Part shown: positions 17,001 to 26,900 of the stretch, piece by piece
Layout of the letters: each line of letters begins with the position of its first letter
Position numbering within the stretch: position 1 is the first letter of the stretch
DNA from: Acidobacteriota bacterium
GTDB taxonomy: Bacteria > Acidobacteriota > Terriglobia > Bryobacterales > Bryobacteraceae
DNA length: 58,489 bases
Direction: 5' to 3'
Assembly (NCBI GenBank): GCA_005808475.1
Contig: SYLY01000014.1
Span: 1 to 58,489, forward strand
Notes under the pieces: generated by a model
The model's input: only the letters and a program-made list of their open reading frames with translations
Databases searched by the model: none
What the model was told of the DNA's origin: nothing
Program-made: the position numbers and the translations under genes

Positions 17001-17232
17001 CCGCTTCGACGCGAATCGAGTAGCGCCCGGGAGGCAGGAGCGGACACGCGAACGAGCCGTCGCGAGAGGCCGCCACCGATCCGGTGGTGGCTGTGGCGAG
17101 TCCGCGATAGGAGACGGTAGCGCCGGACAGCGGAGCGCCGGTGGACGACGAGCGCACCCGGCCCGACACGATTCCCAGCGTGGTCTGCCCGGCGGCGGCG
17201 GCCGTCAGTACCAACGCGACAAGCAGCCGCAA
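14008..17232 (-). CDS. TonB-dependent receptor, Oar-like, with carboxypeptidase-regulatory domain
   Basis: 1074 residues. A signal peptide (MRLLVALVLTAAAAG), a CarboxypepD_reg-like domain (about 18-100), a plug-like region (HVAGLPFGGRDLYTMLATQPG; NGQRPTASNFLLDGLENNDY, about 160-270) and a long outer-membrane beta-barrel ending in aromatic Phe (LRLEF) are seen. It probably imports a large or polymeric substrate using TonB energy. The start is a TTG at 17232, supported by the Shine-Dalgarno GGGAGG six bases upstream. It is divergent from the giant Ig-repeat gene, with 40 bp between starts, so their promoters overlap. Confidence 0.88.
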   Translation of the reverse strand: MRLLVALVLTAAAAGQTTLGIVSGRVRSSSTGAPLSGATVSYRGLATATTGSVAASRDGSFACPLLPPGRYSIRVEAGPVHQPKEIQELDLAVGSRVDIDFSLRPLAEVFDGGEFRGRTLPGSRAIVTFFGPDLDTSRTAAIEPARPSRGSMDTSLSEAIEPAHVAGLPFGGRDLYTMLATQPGVASDTGSARGLGLSANGQRPTASNFLLDGLENNDYLNSGPLGVVAPEAMQEYRVSTNNFSAEYGRASGYVANAVTKSGGSAWHGLLYHNLRAAALNANDFQLNASGLPKPPLRETQPGFQSGGPLRRDRVFVSAAWERTGSRGFSPRPATFTLPSAGFDRLFPLGGPLARRLMRDFPGPAPTARTATVDIHVTPPQTQNRLLGVQRADWLPGGGRQRLGGRFIVQRSERPDFIWSPYPDFVSGLEQRQHGIAIWHQFNHSSGLVSETRGGWSRDSLGWDRARPEIPSIASLDGVTLPGSPSSYGYRHRNRTFELAGNASLLRGRHAAKAGVGLLSRDLSGALGFGRDGLVTFDSYLDFVADAPSFYWVSVARQPLPTLRHATAPERRYSYRQAHGFAQDTIRIGRRASITAGLRLESFGGPRNTGGAADAIPRPGGAEVNAQTLAAAKIDWAATGPLFDGGTRAAARIGATYGTGRILVRGAFGTFHDRPFDNLWRNAANNDLTLGRFGVDFGQRVDYLAPPPRVLTNFAGQSVDGGFPRMILPDPRLTAGASHSYLFGTRAELTETAVLEVNASGSLSRGLVSSDIVNRDFSVRLGAGNFTGRFNPALPEISYVANQASGSYHALSATLRWRGRGKQLHAAYTWSHAIDNQSEPLDADTFDLAFTRATAGSGAVRPSAAFSRQFDPGLDRAGSDFDQRHNFVTYSLWDLPGPAGPRWMRAAAGGWKLAHTAALRTGFPYSVLAAGRIPPAGQGAIYNTRVTAISDPLVNVPVSGGRRLLEAAAFRVPAGGQQGNTGRNAFRAPGLYSLDLSLAKTFPVAPLGEAGRVTIRWDWFNALNHANLGRPENRFGASGFGVATYGRQGSPSFFPSLLPFQETARQAQILLRLEF

Positions 17233-17272
17233 GGCGCCTCCCGTTTGAAGTGCGATACTTGATTATTACCCG

Positions 17273-20200
17273 ATGATCAAGGCTAGAATTTTTTGGCTGC
17301 CGGCGCTCGCGCTCGCCCTCGCCGCGGCTTCGACAGGCGCATTCGCGCAAGTGCTGCCAATGAACTGCGCGCTCTCGAGTTCGACTTTCGAGACGTTCCG
17401 CACGGAGGCCGTGGCGGACTTCGCCAAGGATTTCAAGATGACCTGCACGGGCGGACCCGTGCTGGTGACGGGCAGCGTCGCGCCCCAGGCCAACATTTCG
17501 CTGACGTTCCCCGTTGCGGTGACGTCGCGGCTGGTGGGCGCCGGCACGCTGCCACTGACCGAGTCCCTGCTGTATCTGGACGAACCAGCCGCCGGCCAGC
17601 AATTTCCTTGCACCGTCACGACGTGTCCGCTGACGGTGGGAGCGGCCTTCGGCGCGAGCGGCAACAAGAATGTTTACCAAGCGGTGCTGTCCAACGCCAA
17701 CACGATCACGTTCCTGGGCGTTCCGATTTTCCCGACCGGTTCGCCGGTGCTCGAGCGCGTCTACCGGTTCGCCAATATCAGGCTCGCGGCGGCCGACGCG
17801 GCAGGCACGTCGATCACGGCGGCCGCCAGCGTCACCGGCGCGCCCCCTTATTTCTCGCTGTCGCCGTCGACGCTCAACGTGGGGTTCATCAATGCCGGGC
17901 ACACGTTCAGCCTTCGCGACGCGTCGGACAACCCGATTGGCGCCGTGACCCTGAACGGGAACGCGCCGCTCAATCCCAGCGTGGGTCCGTCGACGCAGCC
18001 GGCATTCTTGCTCAAGTTCATCAACAACGGCGCGGACTCGTTCCAGATGCGCAATCCGGCGACGTCGCTCGCCAATCCGTCCGCTTTGCAGTCCCAGGCC
18101 GCGCTAGGATTCAGGACGTCCGAGACGGGCTACTACGCGCAGGCGTTTCCCGCCACGAACGGTCTGAACTTGGCGGGATTGGCGACGCAGGGCACGCGTT
18201 TGACGGCGACGTTCACGGGATTGCCCGCGGGCGTGACATTGTACTTCGCCACGCAGCCGGGGACGGTGGGCACTTCGGCGGCGGCTGAACTTCGCTTGGT
18301 CAACGAAACCACGGGCGCATTCATTCCACCCACCGCGACGATCGCCGGGGGCACACCTGTCGCGCCGCTCACGGCGGTGTCGGGATCCGTCACGGTGGCA
18401 TGGGAACTGTTCGGCGCCTTCGGCGTTGATGGCGCCGGGTCGGCGGCGTTTCCCGTGGTGGTGTCGTACGCCAGCGCGGGCAACGGCACGACTTTGCTGC
18501 GGCCGTCGCTCGGACCGGTGGACACCGGCGCGGCAGCCGCGAGTTCGACTCTCCCGGTTCCTCGGTTCCGAGCTCCGGCGCCCATCACCGCCATCAATTT
18601 CGCCGGCGGAGGAACGCCTCCCACGATCACCACGACTTCCCTTCCAGCGGGTCAGCAGGCTCTGCCCTATTCGTTCACGCTCGGCGCCACGGGGGGCTTG
18701 GCGCCCTACTCGTGGAGCGCCGGGCCCGGGGTAGCTCCGCCTGGGCTGACGCTTTCCACGGCCGGCGTGCTGAGCGGGATTCCCACGACACCCGGCGATC
18801 ACACATTCACGGTGCGCGTTACGGGCGCCGACGGATTCTCGTCCACCAGGCAATTCACCTTCACCACCAGACCGCGAGTCTCGGTGACGACGACGAGCCT
18901 GCCTGGCGGCTTAGTGAACACGGCCTACGGTCCGGCGACGCTGGCCGCGGCCGGTGGACTCACGCCGTACACATGGGCGGTGACCGCCGGGTCGCTTCCG
19001 GCAGGGCTAAACCTGTCGAATACGGGCGGCATCGCCGGCACACCGGCCACGGCCGGAACGTCCGAGTTCACCGCGACTGTCACCGATGGCGCCGGGCAGA
19101 CAGCCTCCGCCACCCTGCTCATCACGATCAACGCCGCCTTCTCCATCACCACCCCTTCGGTTCCGATCGGGCAAGAGGGAATCGCGTATGGACCGTTCGC
19201 GCTGGCATCGGTGGGGGGAACGGCGCCTGTCGGGTGGGGCGTTACCGGCGGCGCCCTTCCGGCGGGAATCGTACTGTCCGGGACGGGCGTATTGAACGGC
19301 ACGCCCACGGCATCCGGCACGTTCGGCTTCACGGTCACCGCGACCGACGCGGCGGCGAGAACCGCGCAGGCCACTTTTTCGCTCGTCATTCGTCCTCGCG
19401 TGACGGTTACCACTACGTCCCTTCCGAACGGCGTGGTGGGCGCGACTTATCCGCCCGCGTCGATGAACGCGACCGGCGGACTGCCTTCCTACACGTGGTC
19501 GATCGCTGGCGGCTCGCTGCCGGCGGGCCTCTCCATGGCGGCGACCGGCGGGATCACGGGAATACCCACCACGGCTGGGAGTTCGTCGTTCACCGCGCGC
19601 GTCACCGACGGAGCAGGTCAAACCGCCGACGCGAACTTGACGATCACGATCCTGGCGGGCTTCTCGATCACCAGTCTCCCCGTTCCGCCGGGACAGGAAG
19701 GCGTGGCCTATGGGGCGGTGACGCTTGCGTCGGCCGGCGGCGCCGCGCCTGTCGGTTGGCAAGTGACCGCGGGCGGACTTCCCGCCGGGCTCGCGCTTTC
19801 CACCGCGGGCGTGTTGAGCGGCACTCCCAGCGCTTCGGGGACCTTCGCCTTTTCGGTCACCGCGACCGACGCGACGGGCCGAACCGCGCAAGCGTCGTTC
19901 TCTCTATTGATTCGGCCGCGCGTCACCGTGACGACGACTTCCTTGCCCGCTGGCCAGATCGACGTCGCGTACGGGCCTATCCAGCTCCAGACGGCGGGCG
20001 GAACGCCGCGATATTCCTGGACCGTTACCAGCGGCGCGCTTCCGGCGGGGTTGACGCTCTCCTTCACGGGTGCGATCGGGGGGACTCCGACGGCATCGGG
20101 AACCTTCTCGTTTACCGCGACTGTCACCGATTCCACGCAGCAAACCGCGCAGGCGCAACTCTCCATCGCGATCGCCGGCGCCAACTTCACCATCACCAGC

Positions 20201-22999
20201 ACGTTGCTGCCGAACGGCCAGGTGGGCGCGCCCTACAATGCCACGCTGACGTCCTCTGGCGGCGCCAATCCAGTGACCTGGACCCGGACGGCCGGCGCGT
20301 TGCCGCAAGGGCTGACGCTCGGCGCCAATGGCGCGATCGGCGGTACGCCGGCGTCCCCTGGCTTGGCTTCGTTCGGCGTGCAGGCAACGGACGCGACAGG
20401 TCGCACCGCGCAGGCGCAGGTCACGATCGAGATCAACTCCGGACCGCAGCCTCCCGCGCTCGTGACGACGACCGTGCCCGTGGCTGTGGTGAGCGAGGGG
20501 CTGGGAGCGGCGTTGCGCGTCACGGGCGGCTGCGAACCCTACGTGTTCTCGGCGGCGGGACTGCCGGCAGGCGTTCAGCTTTCGCGCGATGGACGCTTCT
20601 CTGGCTCAGCTTCGGGTGACGGAGTGTTCCCCATTACGATCACGGTGACCGACTGCGCCGGCGCTTCGTCCAACACCCAGGTCGCGTTCCGGGTGAATCC
20701 GGCGCTGTCGATCGTGTCGCCGGGCGCGATCCCGGATCTGCTTCTGAATCGAGCCGCGCCGTTGGCGTTCTCGGCGGCAGGCGGCGTTCCTCCTTATACT
20801 TGGTCGCTGGCGTCCGGATCGATGGGACCGGGCATGTCATTGGACGCGCAGGGGCTCGCGCGAGGACGTCCCGAACAGGCCGGTGTATTCAACTTCACCA
20901 TCGAGGCGCGAGACTCCACGGGTCAGACGGCGCGGCGTCCCTATTCGGCTCGCGTGCTGCCGAATGCGGCCTGCACGGTATCCTTGGAGCCGGGCTCGCT
21001 GAAGTTCACCATCCGGCAGGGTAGCCCGGTGGAGACGAAGGCGGTCAACGTCGTGGGCATTTGCGAGGATCCGATCGCGTTGAACGCCTCGGTGGACGTG
21101 CCTTCCGGCAGAAGTTGGCTCGGCGCAAGCGGGGGAACCACCACGCGCGCGAACGCGCCCGGATCGATTACGGTCAACGCCTCTCCCGGCAACCTCCCGC
21201 CCGGCACGTATACGGGATTCGTGCGGCTATCGGGCCGGGTGAACGCGTCCATCCCGGTGACGCTCACCGTGACTCCGCTGGCCACGTCGTTCCAGGCATC
21301 GCCTGTTGGGCTGACGTTCACCGGCGTGGAGGGCGGTCCGAACCCGGCGTCACAAAGCGTATCTTTGGTGTCGGCGCCATTGGGCAATGTTCCCTGGACC
21401 GCATCCGGCCGGACCACGGCGGGCGGCTCGTGGCTGGATGTGTTCTCCACCTCTGGCGTCACCGACACCGGCAGTCCCGGAGTGTCGGCCGTGCCGGTGC
21501 GCGTATCGCTGGCCGGACTGACGGCGGGTGAATACTACGGCGTGATCGATTTCACCGCGAACAACGCGCAGGACTCGATCCGGCAAGTGACCGTCGTGCT
21601 CCTGGTGCTTCCGGCGAATGGCGCGATCGCGCCGACGCCCGACGTAACGGGCCTGGTGTTCACCGGCGCGGCGGCCAAGACCGTCACGCTGACCAACCCC
21701 TCGCGGAACCCGATCGGTTTCACGCTGAGCCGCCATTCGCCCGACGGTCCGCCGTGGTTCACCGTGGACTTCCCGTCGGGGTCGATCGCTCCCGGCGGCG
21801 AATTCCCGGTGCGCGTGCGGCCGGATCTGTCCGGTCAACCCGGCGTTCGGCGCGGCTTCCTGCTGATTCGCTTTTCAAACGGCGAGTCGCTGCGGATCGA
21901 ACTGTTGCTGGTGATCCCGCGCGTGGTCTCGCAGGCGGATCCTGGCGCCAAGGAGATGAGCGAACGAGCGGCGGCCGGTTGCACGCCGTCGCGCCTGGTG
22001 GGCGTGTTTACCAACCTTCCGCAGAACTTCTCGATTCCCACCGGATGGCCGAGCGGAGTCGAGATGCTGATCGTGGACGACTGCGGCGACTTCCTGAACT
22101 CCGGCAGCGCGGTGGCCGGCTTCTCCTGCTGCGACAATCCGAAGCCGTTGGTCCCCTTGCGGCAAGGGCGATGGTCCGGCACTTGGGTCGCGCGGGCGTC
22201 GCAGAACACCGAACTGGCGGTCACGTCGGATTTCGCGAACGATCCCGGCTCGTTGAAGGGATCGCACACGGTGACGGGCACGGTGGCGCGAGCCGGCAAT
22301 CCGCCGGTAATCAACCCGTCGGGCGCGGTCAGCGCGGCGAGCGCTCCGGTCGATCAGCCGCTGGCGCCGGGCATGCTGCTCAGCGTGTACGGAAGCCGGT
22401 TCGCCGACGAAACACGGAGCGCGACGGTGCTGCCGCTATCCACCACGTTGGGCGTTACTTCCGTGTCGCTGGGCGGACGGCTGCTGCCGCTCTACTTCAC
22501 GAGCGACGGGCAAGTGAACGCGCTGGCGCCGCTCGACGTGCCTCGGAACACCGAGCTCAGCCTGATCGTCCGGCGGGGCGCGGCATTGTCCGTGCCGGAA
22601 ACGGTGACGATCGCGCCGTCGGCTCCGGCGGTATTCGCCGCCGCGGGCGACTCGGCGTTTGCGCTCGACTTGCAGGGACGTCCGGTGAACGCCGGAAATC
22701 CGGCCGCGCGTGGATCAGTCGTGGCGCTGTTCGTCACCGGCTTGGGCGCGGTCGATCGGACAGTGGCGGAGGGCGCGGCGGCTCCCACCGAGCCGCTGGC
22801 CCGGACCATCGAGCAGGTGGACGTCGCCGTTGGCGGCGCGCAGGGTTTGGTGCTCTACTCCGGATTGGCTCCCGGGCTGGTGGCAGTGTACCAGATCAAC
22901 GTGGCGATTCCGGCGGGCTCGGAGGTCGGCGACGCGGTTCCCCTGGTGGTGAAGGCGGGCGAAGGCGTCAGTTCGCGCACGACACTGGCAGTTCGATAG
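17273..22999 (+). CDS. Giant exported Ig-repeat protein with C-terminal TIGR03437-type domain
   Basis: 1908 residues. A signal peptide (residues 1-25, ending AFAQ) is followed by a unique region (26-440), then nine He_PIG/Ig-like repeats of about 85 residues (about 445-1230), each with a TTxSLPxGxxxxxY opening, GLxPYxWxxxxGxLPxGLxL and GxPxxxGxxxFTxxxTD. Two BACON-like domains (about 1235-1450), an Ig-like segment, a Cys-containing region (about 1560-1660) and a TIGR03437-type ending (about 1675-1908) follow. Repeats alternate in type, so the unit of duplication was two domains. It is probably a surface adhesin or carbohydrate-contacting protein. It is divergent from the TonB receptor. Confidence 0.85.
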   Translation: MIKARIFWLPALALALAAASTGAFAQVLPMNCALSSSTFETFRTEAVADFAKDFKMTCTGGPVLVTGSVAPQANISLTFPVAVTSRLVGAGTLPLTESLLYLDEPAAGQQFPCTVTTCPLTVGAAFGASGNKNVYQAVLSNANTITFLGVPIFPTGSPVLERVYRFANIRLAAADAAGTSITAAASVTGAPPYFSLSPSTLNVGFINAGHTFSLRDASDNPIGAVTLNGNAPLNPSVGPSTQPAFLLKFINNGADSFQMRNPATSLANPSALQSQAALGFRTSETGYYAQAFPATNGLNLAGLATQGTRLTATFTGLPAGVTLYFATQPGTVGTSAAAELRLVNETTGAFIPPTATIAGGTPVAPLTAVSGSVTVAWELFGAFGVDGAGSAAFPVVVSYASAGNGTTLLRPSLGPVDTGAAAASSTLPVPRFRAPAPITAINFAGGGTPPTITTTSLPAGQQALPYSFTLGATGGLAPYSWSAGPGVAPPGLTLSTAGVLSGIPTTPGDHTFTVRVTGADGFSSTRQFTFTTRPRVSVTTTSLPGGLVNTAYGPATLAAAGGLTPYTWAVTAGSLPAGLNLSNTGGIAGTPATAGTSEFTATVTDGAGQTASATLLITINAAFSITTPSVPIGQEGIAYGPFALASVGGTAPVGWGVTGGALPAGIVLSGTGVLNGTPTASGTFGFTVTATDAAARTAQATFSLVIRPRVTVTTTSLPNGVVGATYPPASMNATGGLPSYTWSIAGGSLPAGLSMAATGGITGIPTTAGSSSFTARVTDGAGQTADANLTITILAGFSITSLPVPPGQEGVAYGAVTLASAGGAAPVGWQVTAGGLPAGLALSTAGVLSGTPSASGTFAFSVTATDATGRTAQASFSLLIRPRVTVTTTSLPAGQIDVAYGPIQLQTAGGTPRYSWTVTSGALPAGLTLSFTGAIGGTPTASGTFSFTATVTDSTQQTAQAQLSIAIAGANFTITSTLLPNGQVGAPYNATLTSSGGANPVTWTRTAGALPQGLTLGANGAIGGTPASPGLASFGVQATDATGRTAQAQVTIEINSGPQPPALVTTTVPVAVVSEGLGAALRVTGGCEPYVFSAAGLPAGVQLSRDGRFSGSASGDGVFPITITVTDCAGASSNTQVAFRVNPALSIVSPGAIPDLLLNRAAPLAFSAAGGVPPYTWSLASGSMGPGMSLDAQGLARGRPEQAGVFNFTIEARDSTGQTARRPYSARVLPNAACTVSLEPGSLKFTIRQGSPVETKAVNVVGICEDPIALNASVDVPSGRSWLGASGGTTTRANAPGSITVNASPGNLPPGTYTGFVRLSGRVNASIPVTLTVTPLATSFQASPVGLTFTGVEGGPNPASQSVSLVSAPLGNVPWTASGRTTAGGSWLDVFSTSGVTDTGSPGVSAVPVRVSLAGLTAGEYYGVIDFTANNAQDSIRQVTVVLLVLPANGAIAPTPDVTGLVFTGAAAKTVTLTNPSRNPIGFTLSRHSPDGPPWFTVDFPSGSIAPGGEFPVRVRPDLSGQPGVRRGFLLIRFSNGESLRIELLLVIPRVVSQADPGAKEMSERAAAGCTPSRLVGVFTNLPQNFSIPTGWPSGVEMLIVDDCGDFLNSGSAVAGFSCCDNPKPLVPLRQGRWSGTWVARASQNTELAVTSDFANDPGSLKGSHTVTGTVARAGNPPVINPSGAVSAASAPVDQPLAPGMLLSVYGSRFADETRSATVLPLSTTLGVTSVSLGGRLLPLYFTSDGQVNALAPLDVPRNTELSLIVRRGAALSVPETVTIAPSAPAVFAAAGDSAFALDLQGRPVNAGNPAARGSVVALFVTGLGAVDRTVAEGAAAPTEPLARTIEQVDVAVGGAQGLVLYSGLAPGLVAVYQINVAIPAGSEVGDAVPLVVKAGEGVSSRTTLAVR

Positions 23000-23111
23000 A
23001 ATTCTTGATAGATCACTTGACGTGATCCAGGGTATCGGTGTATCCTGGTCTCAGACTCGCGGAAAACATCGAAAGCGGGCGGAGACGGGTGGGGGAGTTT
23101 GCGGAGGATTC

Positions 23112-23576
23112 TTGCAACTCGCTCTATTCCGGGCCGTGTACCACGAGTTCGAAGCGGATCCGCTTCCTTCTCGGGCGAAATCGGGACGGTTCCACGATAG
23201 TAAGAGTATGGGTGCTACCTCATACTTCGCGGAGACTGAGGAAACCGCCTGGAAAGAGGTGGTCCATCGCTGGAACGCCTCTCCGGAGTCATACCGGATG
23301 GTGGAAGTGGAACTGAGCGTGGATCGCGTCGTCGATTTGACCGATCCCGCCGTTCGCGAAGAGCATGGGATGGAAGGGAACGATCTCGTTGGCGACGACT
23401 ACACGCTCTGTCAGGAGTTGGCGAATCGACTCCGGCGAAAGGGAGTACAGGCGATCCGGACGTACTCCCGCGCGAATCGACCGGACGGAAAGACTTGGGT
23501 GGTGTTTCTAGAATGCCTACACTCGAAGCCGGATATCAAAATCAGACGCAAGCGGGCCGTAAGGGTCCGCGACTAA
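23112..23576 (+). CDS. RES-domain toxin of a RES/Xre toxin-antitoxin pair
   Basis: 154 residues from a TTG at 23112, preceded at good spacing by GGAGG. The RES core is visible: LFRAVYHEFEADPL, then GRFHDSKSMGATSYFAETEETAWKEV and a hydrophobic LDVEL-like strand. Characterised RES toxins degrade NAD+. The frame stays open to a GTG at 23022, but those extra 30 residues match no RES start and lack a Shine-Dalgarno. The HTH antitoxin gene follows directly. Toxin before antitoxin is the reverse of the commonest order. Confidence 0.8.
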   Translation: MQLALFRAVYHEFEADPLPSRAKSGRFHDSKSMGATSYFAETEETAWKEVVHRWNASPESYRMVEVELSVDRVVDLTDPAVREEHGMEGNDLVGDDYTLCQELANRLRRKGVQAIRTYSRANRPDGKTWVVFLECLHSKPDIKIRRKRAVRVRD

Positions 23577-23590
23577 GCGGGGAAGCGCTC

Positions 23591-23917
23591 ATGGACAACA
23601 TCAAGCGCCTGCGCGCCAAGCACGATATTTCGCAGGAAGAATTGGCCCGGCTCCTGGGAGCCTCGTGGCCCACCATATCCCGATGGGAGCGCGGAGTCGC
23701 GCAGCCGGCCGCCGACGCCGAGAACCGGCTGCGCCGCTTCGTCGAACTGGGGCAGCGGGTGGGTGACGCCTTGCCGAAGGGCGAACTCTGCCGCTTCCTA
23801 TTGACGCCGTCGCCTCTGTTGCGCGGTTACGAGCCTCGCGACCTGCTCGGCAGCGCCTACGCCTTCGAGGACCTGCTCGATTTCGTCGAGGCAGCCAAGA
23901 GCGGCGACATGGTGTAG
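23591..23917 (+). CDS. Xre/MbcA/ParS-type antitoxin of the RES toxin
   Basis: 108 residues from the ATG at 23591, which has GGGGA 8 nt upstream. An HTH (ISQEELARLLGASWPTISRWERG) is followed by a C-terminal MbcA/ParS-like toxin-binding domain (CRFLLTPSPLLRG, then PRDLLGSAYAFEDLLDFVEA). It should neutralise the RES toxin and repress the pair. An alternative ATG at 23513 would add 26 residues and overlap the toxin gene by 64 nt; the helix around SGEAL makes that longer form possible. Confidence 0.8.
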   Translation: MDNIKRLRAKHDISQEELARLLGASWPTISRWERGVAQPAADAENRLRRFVELGQRVGDALPKGELCRFLLTPSPLLRGYEPRDLLGSAYAFEDLLDFVEAAKSGDMV

Positions 23918-23980
23918 CGCCGGCTTGACCGCGGCGGCGCCGCGACATACCATTGGCAGGAGCCCAGTCAAGGAGACTCC

Positions 23981-26900
23981 ATGCCAATTGCCATCGCCGC
24001 GGCCCTTCTCGCCGCCTCTGTGTGTTTCGCCCAGACGTTCACCGCCAACCTCACCGGTCTGGTCACCGATCCCGGGGGCGGTGCGATTCCCGGCGTCTCG
24101 TTGAAGCTCACCAACACCGCGACCAACGAGGCCCGGCAAACCACAAGCGGCGCGGAGGGCCGCTACACATTCTCGCAACTGCTGCCGGGCAACTACGCGC
24201 TCACGGCCGAGGCCACCGGATTCAAGGCGTTCATTCGCAGCGGCATCGAACTCCGCGCCAGCCAGTCCGGCGCGGTCGACGTGGCGCTCCAGGTGGGAGA
24301 AGTGTCCCAGCGCGTGGAAGTCGCCTCGTCGATCGTGCAACTGGACACGCAAACCGCCAACCAGTCGGTTACTCTGAATCGCGATATGGTGGCGGCGCTT
24401 CCCACCAACGTACGCAATCCGTTCGTGTTGGTGCATGCCACGGCCGGAGTCACCGCGCCGGCTACCGGCATCTCGCAATCGGTAGCCGACCAGAATCACG
24501 ACCGCTTCGGGTTCAACGGCGGACGCAGCACCACCACCGGCATCCTGCTCGATGGAGTATCGGTCACCACCGGCAACGGCTGGAACGGGCTGATTTACTC
24601 GCCCTCGGTGGACGCGGTGCAGGAAGTGCAGATCATTCGCAATTCCTACGATTCGCAATACGGCCGGTCTGGCGGCGGCGTGGTGAGCGTGGTCACCAAG
24701 GGCGGCGGGGCGCGGTATCACGGGACGGTGTTCGACTTCCTCCGCAACTCCGTCTTCGACGCCAATTCGTGGATCAACAACCGCGGCGGAAATGCCCGCC
24801 CGATGTTCCAGCGGAACCAGTATGGCGCCAATTTCTCCGGTCCGATCTGGAAGTCGAAGCGGCTGTTCTTCTTCGCCAACTATGAAGCGTTGCGGCAGGG
24901 ATCGCCCGCCAATTCCACGGTGACGCTGCCCACCGAACGCGAGCGCGCCGGCGACTTCTCCCAGACTCGCAACCCGAACGGGACGCTGTCGCTCGTCTAC
25001 AACCCGTTCTCCAATCGCGCCAATCCCAACGGCGCGGGCGTGGCGCGCGACGCCTTTCCCGGCAACGTGGTTCCCGCCAGCCTGTTCGATCCGGTGGGCG
25101 TGAAGGCCGTCGCTCTCTATCCTCAGGCCAATCGCGCCGGCAACGCGATCACCCAGGCGCTCAACTATTCGGCCACGGGTAAGTCGGTGAACGTGAGCGA
25201 CCGGGCCGATATCCGGGTGGATTGGGCGCGCAGTGAGAAGCACACGATCTACGGGCGCTTCTCCGACGCCTGGCGCATCCAGGGCCGCCCGGCGGCCATT
25301 TGGCAGTCGTTCACGACCACGGGTCCGATCTCCGGGAATCCCCGCTATCAGACCATGATCGGCAACACCTTCGTGCCGAACCCCACCTGGGTCATCAACG
25401 TGCTTGCGGGCCACGGCCGTTGGAATGAGCGTCAGCGCGCCAACGAGTTCGGACGCACGGGAGCCGAATTGGGCTTGCCGGGGGCGCTGGTGGGCCAAGT
25501 GGATATCCCCAACCTGCCGCAGTTCTACATGACGAACTACTCCAACATCGGCCACTCGCGCGATCTGAACAACTACAGCCGCACCGACAATTTCCAGGTC
25601 AACGTGACCAAGGAACGGGGTGTTCACAGCATCCGGTTCGGGTTCGCCTGGGAGTCGAACAAGACGACGGGCGGCAGCCAGTTCGCGCCGGAGTTTACGT
25701 TCAACCGCGATATGACGTCGGGTCCGGTGGCGCAAATCGGTGCAACGACATCGGGGAACGCGGTCGCCTCGCTGCTTTTGGGAACGGGGGCGTCGGGCAA
25801 CCTGCAGAAGCCGGTGCTCGGCGCGAGCAACCGGCTCTACTACGCAGGGTACTTCCAGGACACGTGGCGCATCGGCCGCCGGCTGACCATCAATCCCGGC
25901 ATTCGGTACGACATTCAGCGCGGTCCCACCGAGAGGTTCGACCGCTACAGCAACTTCCACTACGCGGTGGACAATCCGCTCGGCGCGCGGGTGGGCTTCC
26001 CTTTGAAGGGAGGGCTCGTATTCCTGGATTCCAAGAACCGCGCGTCGTGGGATACCGACTGGTTCAACTTCGCGCCGCGGCTGGGGATTTCGTACAAGCT
26101 GAACGACAAGATGGTGGTTCGCACCGGCTACGGCATCTTCTATCCGCAGGTGCTCGGCAACGGCGACATGACCGGGTTCTCCGCCACCACTCCATGGGTG
26201 CCGTCCGTCGGCGGCGACGGGATCAACCCTCAGGATCCGCTTCGGAATCCGTTTCCCAACGGATTGGTTCCCGCGCTGGGCCGGTCGGCGGGACTGCTGA
26301 CCAACGCCGGGTTGGGCGCCGGATCGTTCCAGCGTCATCACCCCGATCCCTACATGCAGAACTTCAGCTTCGACATCCAGTACGAGGTCAGCCGTTCCAC
26401 GGTGGTGGAGATCGGCTACGCGGGACACCAGGGACGCAAGCTGTCGTACGGCGTGGGGCTCAACGATAACCAACTCGATCCCGCGCTGCTTTCGATGGGC
26501 GCCACGCTGACCCAGCAGGTTCCGAATCCGTTCTTCGGATTCATCGCCACGGGCGCCCTCTCCGGCCGCACCGTGCCGCGGCAACGCCTGCTCCGGCCAT
26601 TCCCGCAGTTCGACTCGGTGAACCGGAGCGGCGCCATCGGCGGCGGGAGTTCCAGTTATAACGCGCTGTTGATGAAGCTGACCAAGCAGTTCTCGAGCGG
26701 ACTGATGCTGATGTCGAGCTACCAGTGGTCCAAGGCGATCGACAACATCGGCGAGACCGAGCCGAACCCCGGCGGCGCGGCCGACGGTTACCGCAATAAT
26801 CGCGACATCTCCATCGAACGCTCCCTCTCCGCGCACAACCTACCGCATAGCTTCGTGACGGCCTTCGTGTACGATCTGCCAGTGGGCCGCGGCAAGGCGC

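Noticed and set aside
23798-26836. 1012-residue minus-strand open frame
   Set aside because: It is antisense to the TonB receptor, which has a signal peptide, Shine-Dalgarno and full domain order; the His/Arg/Gly-rich product matches nothing.
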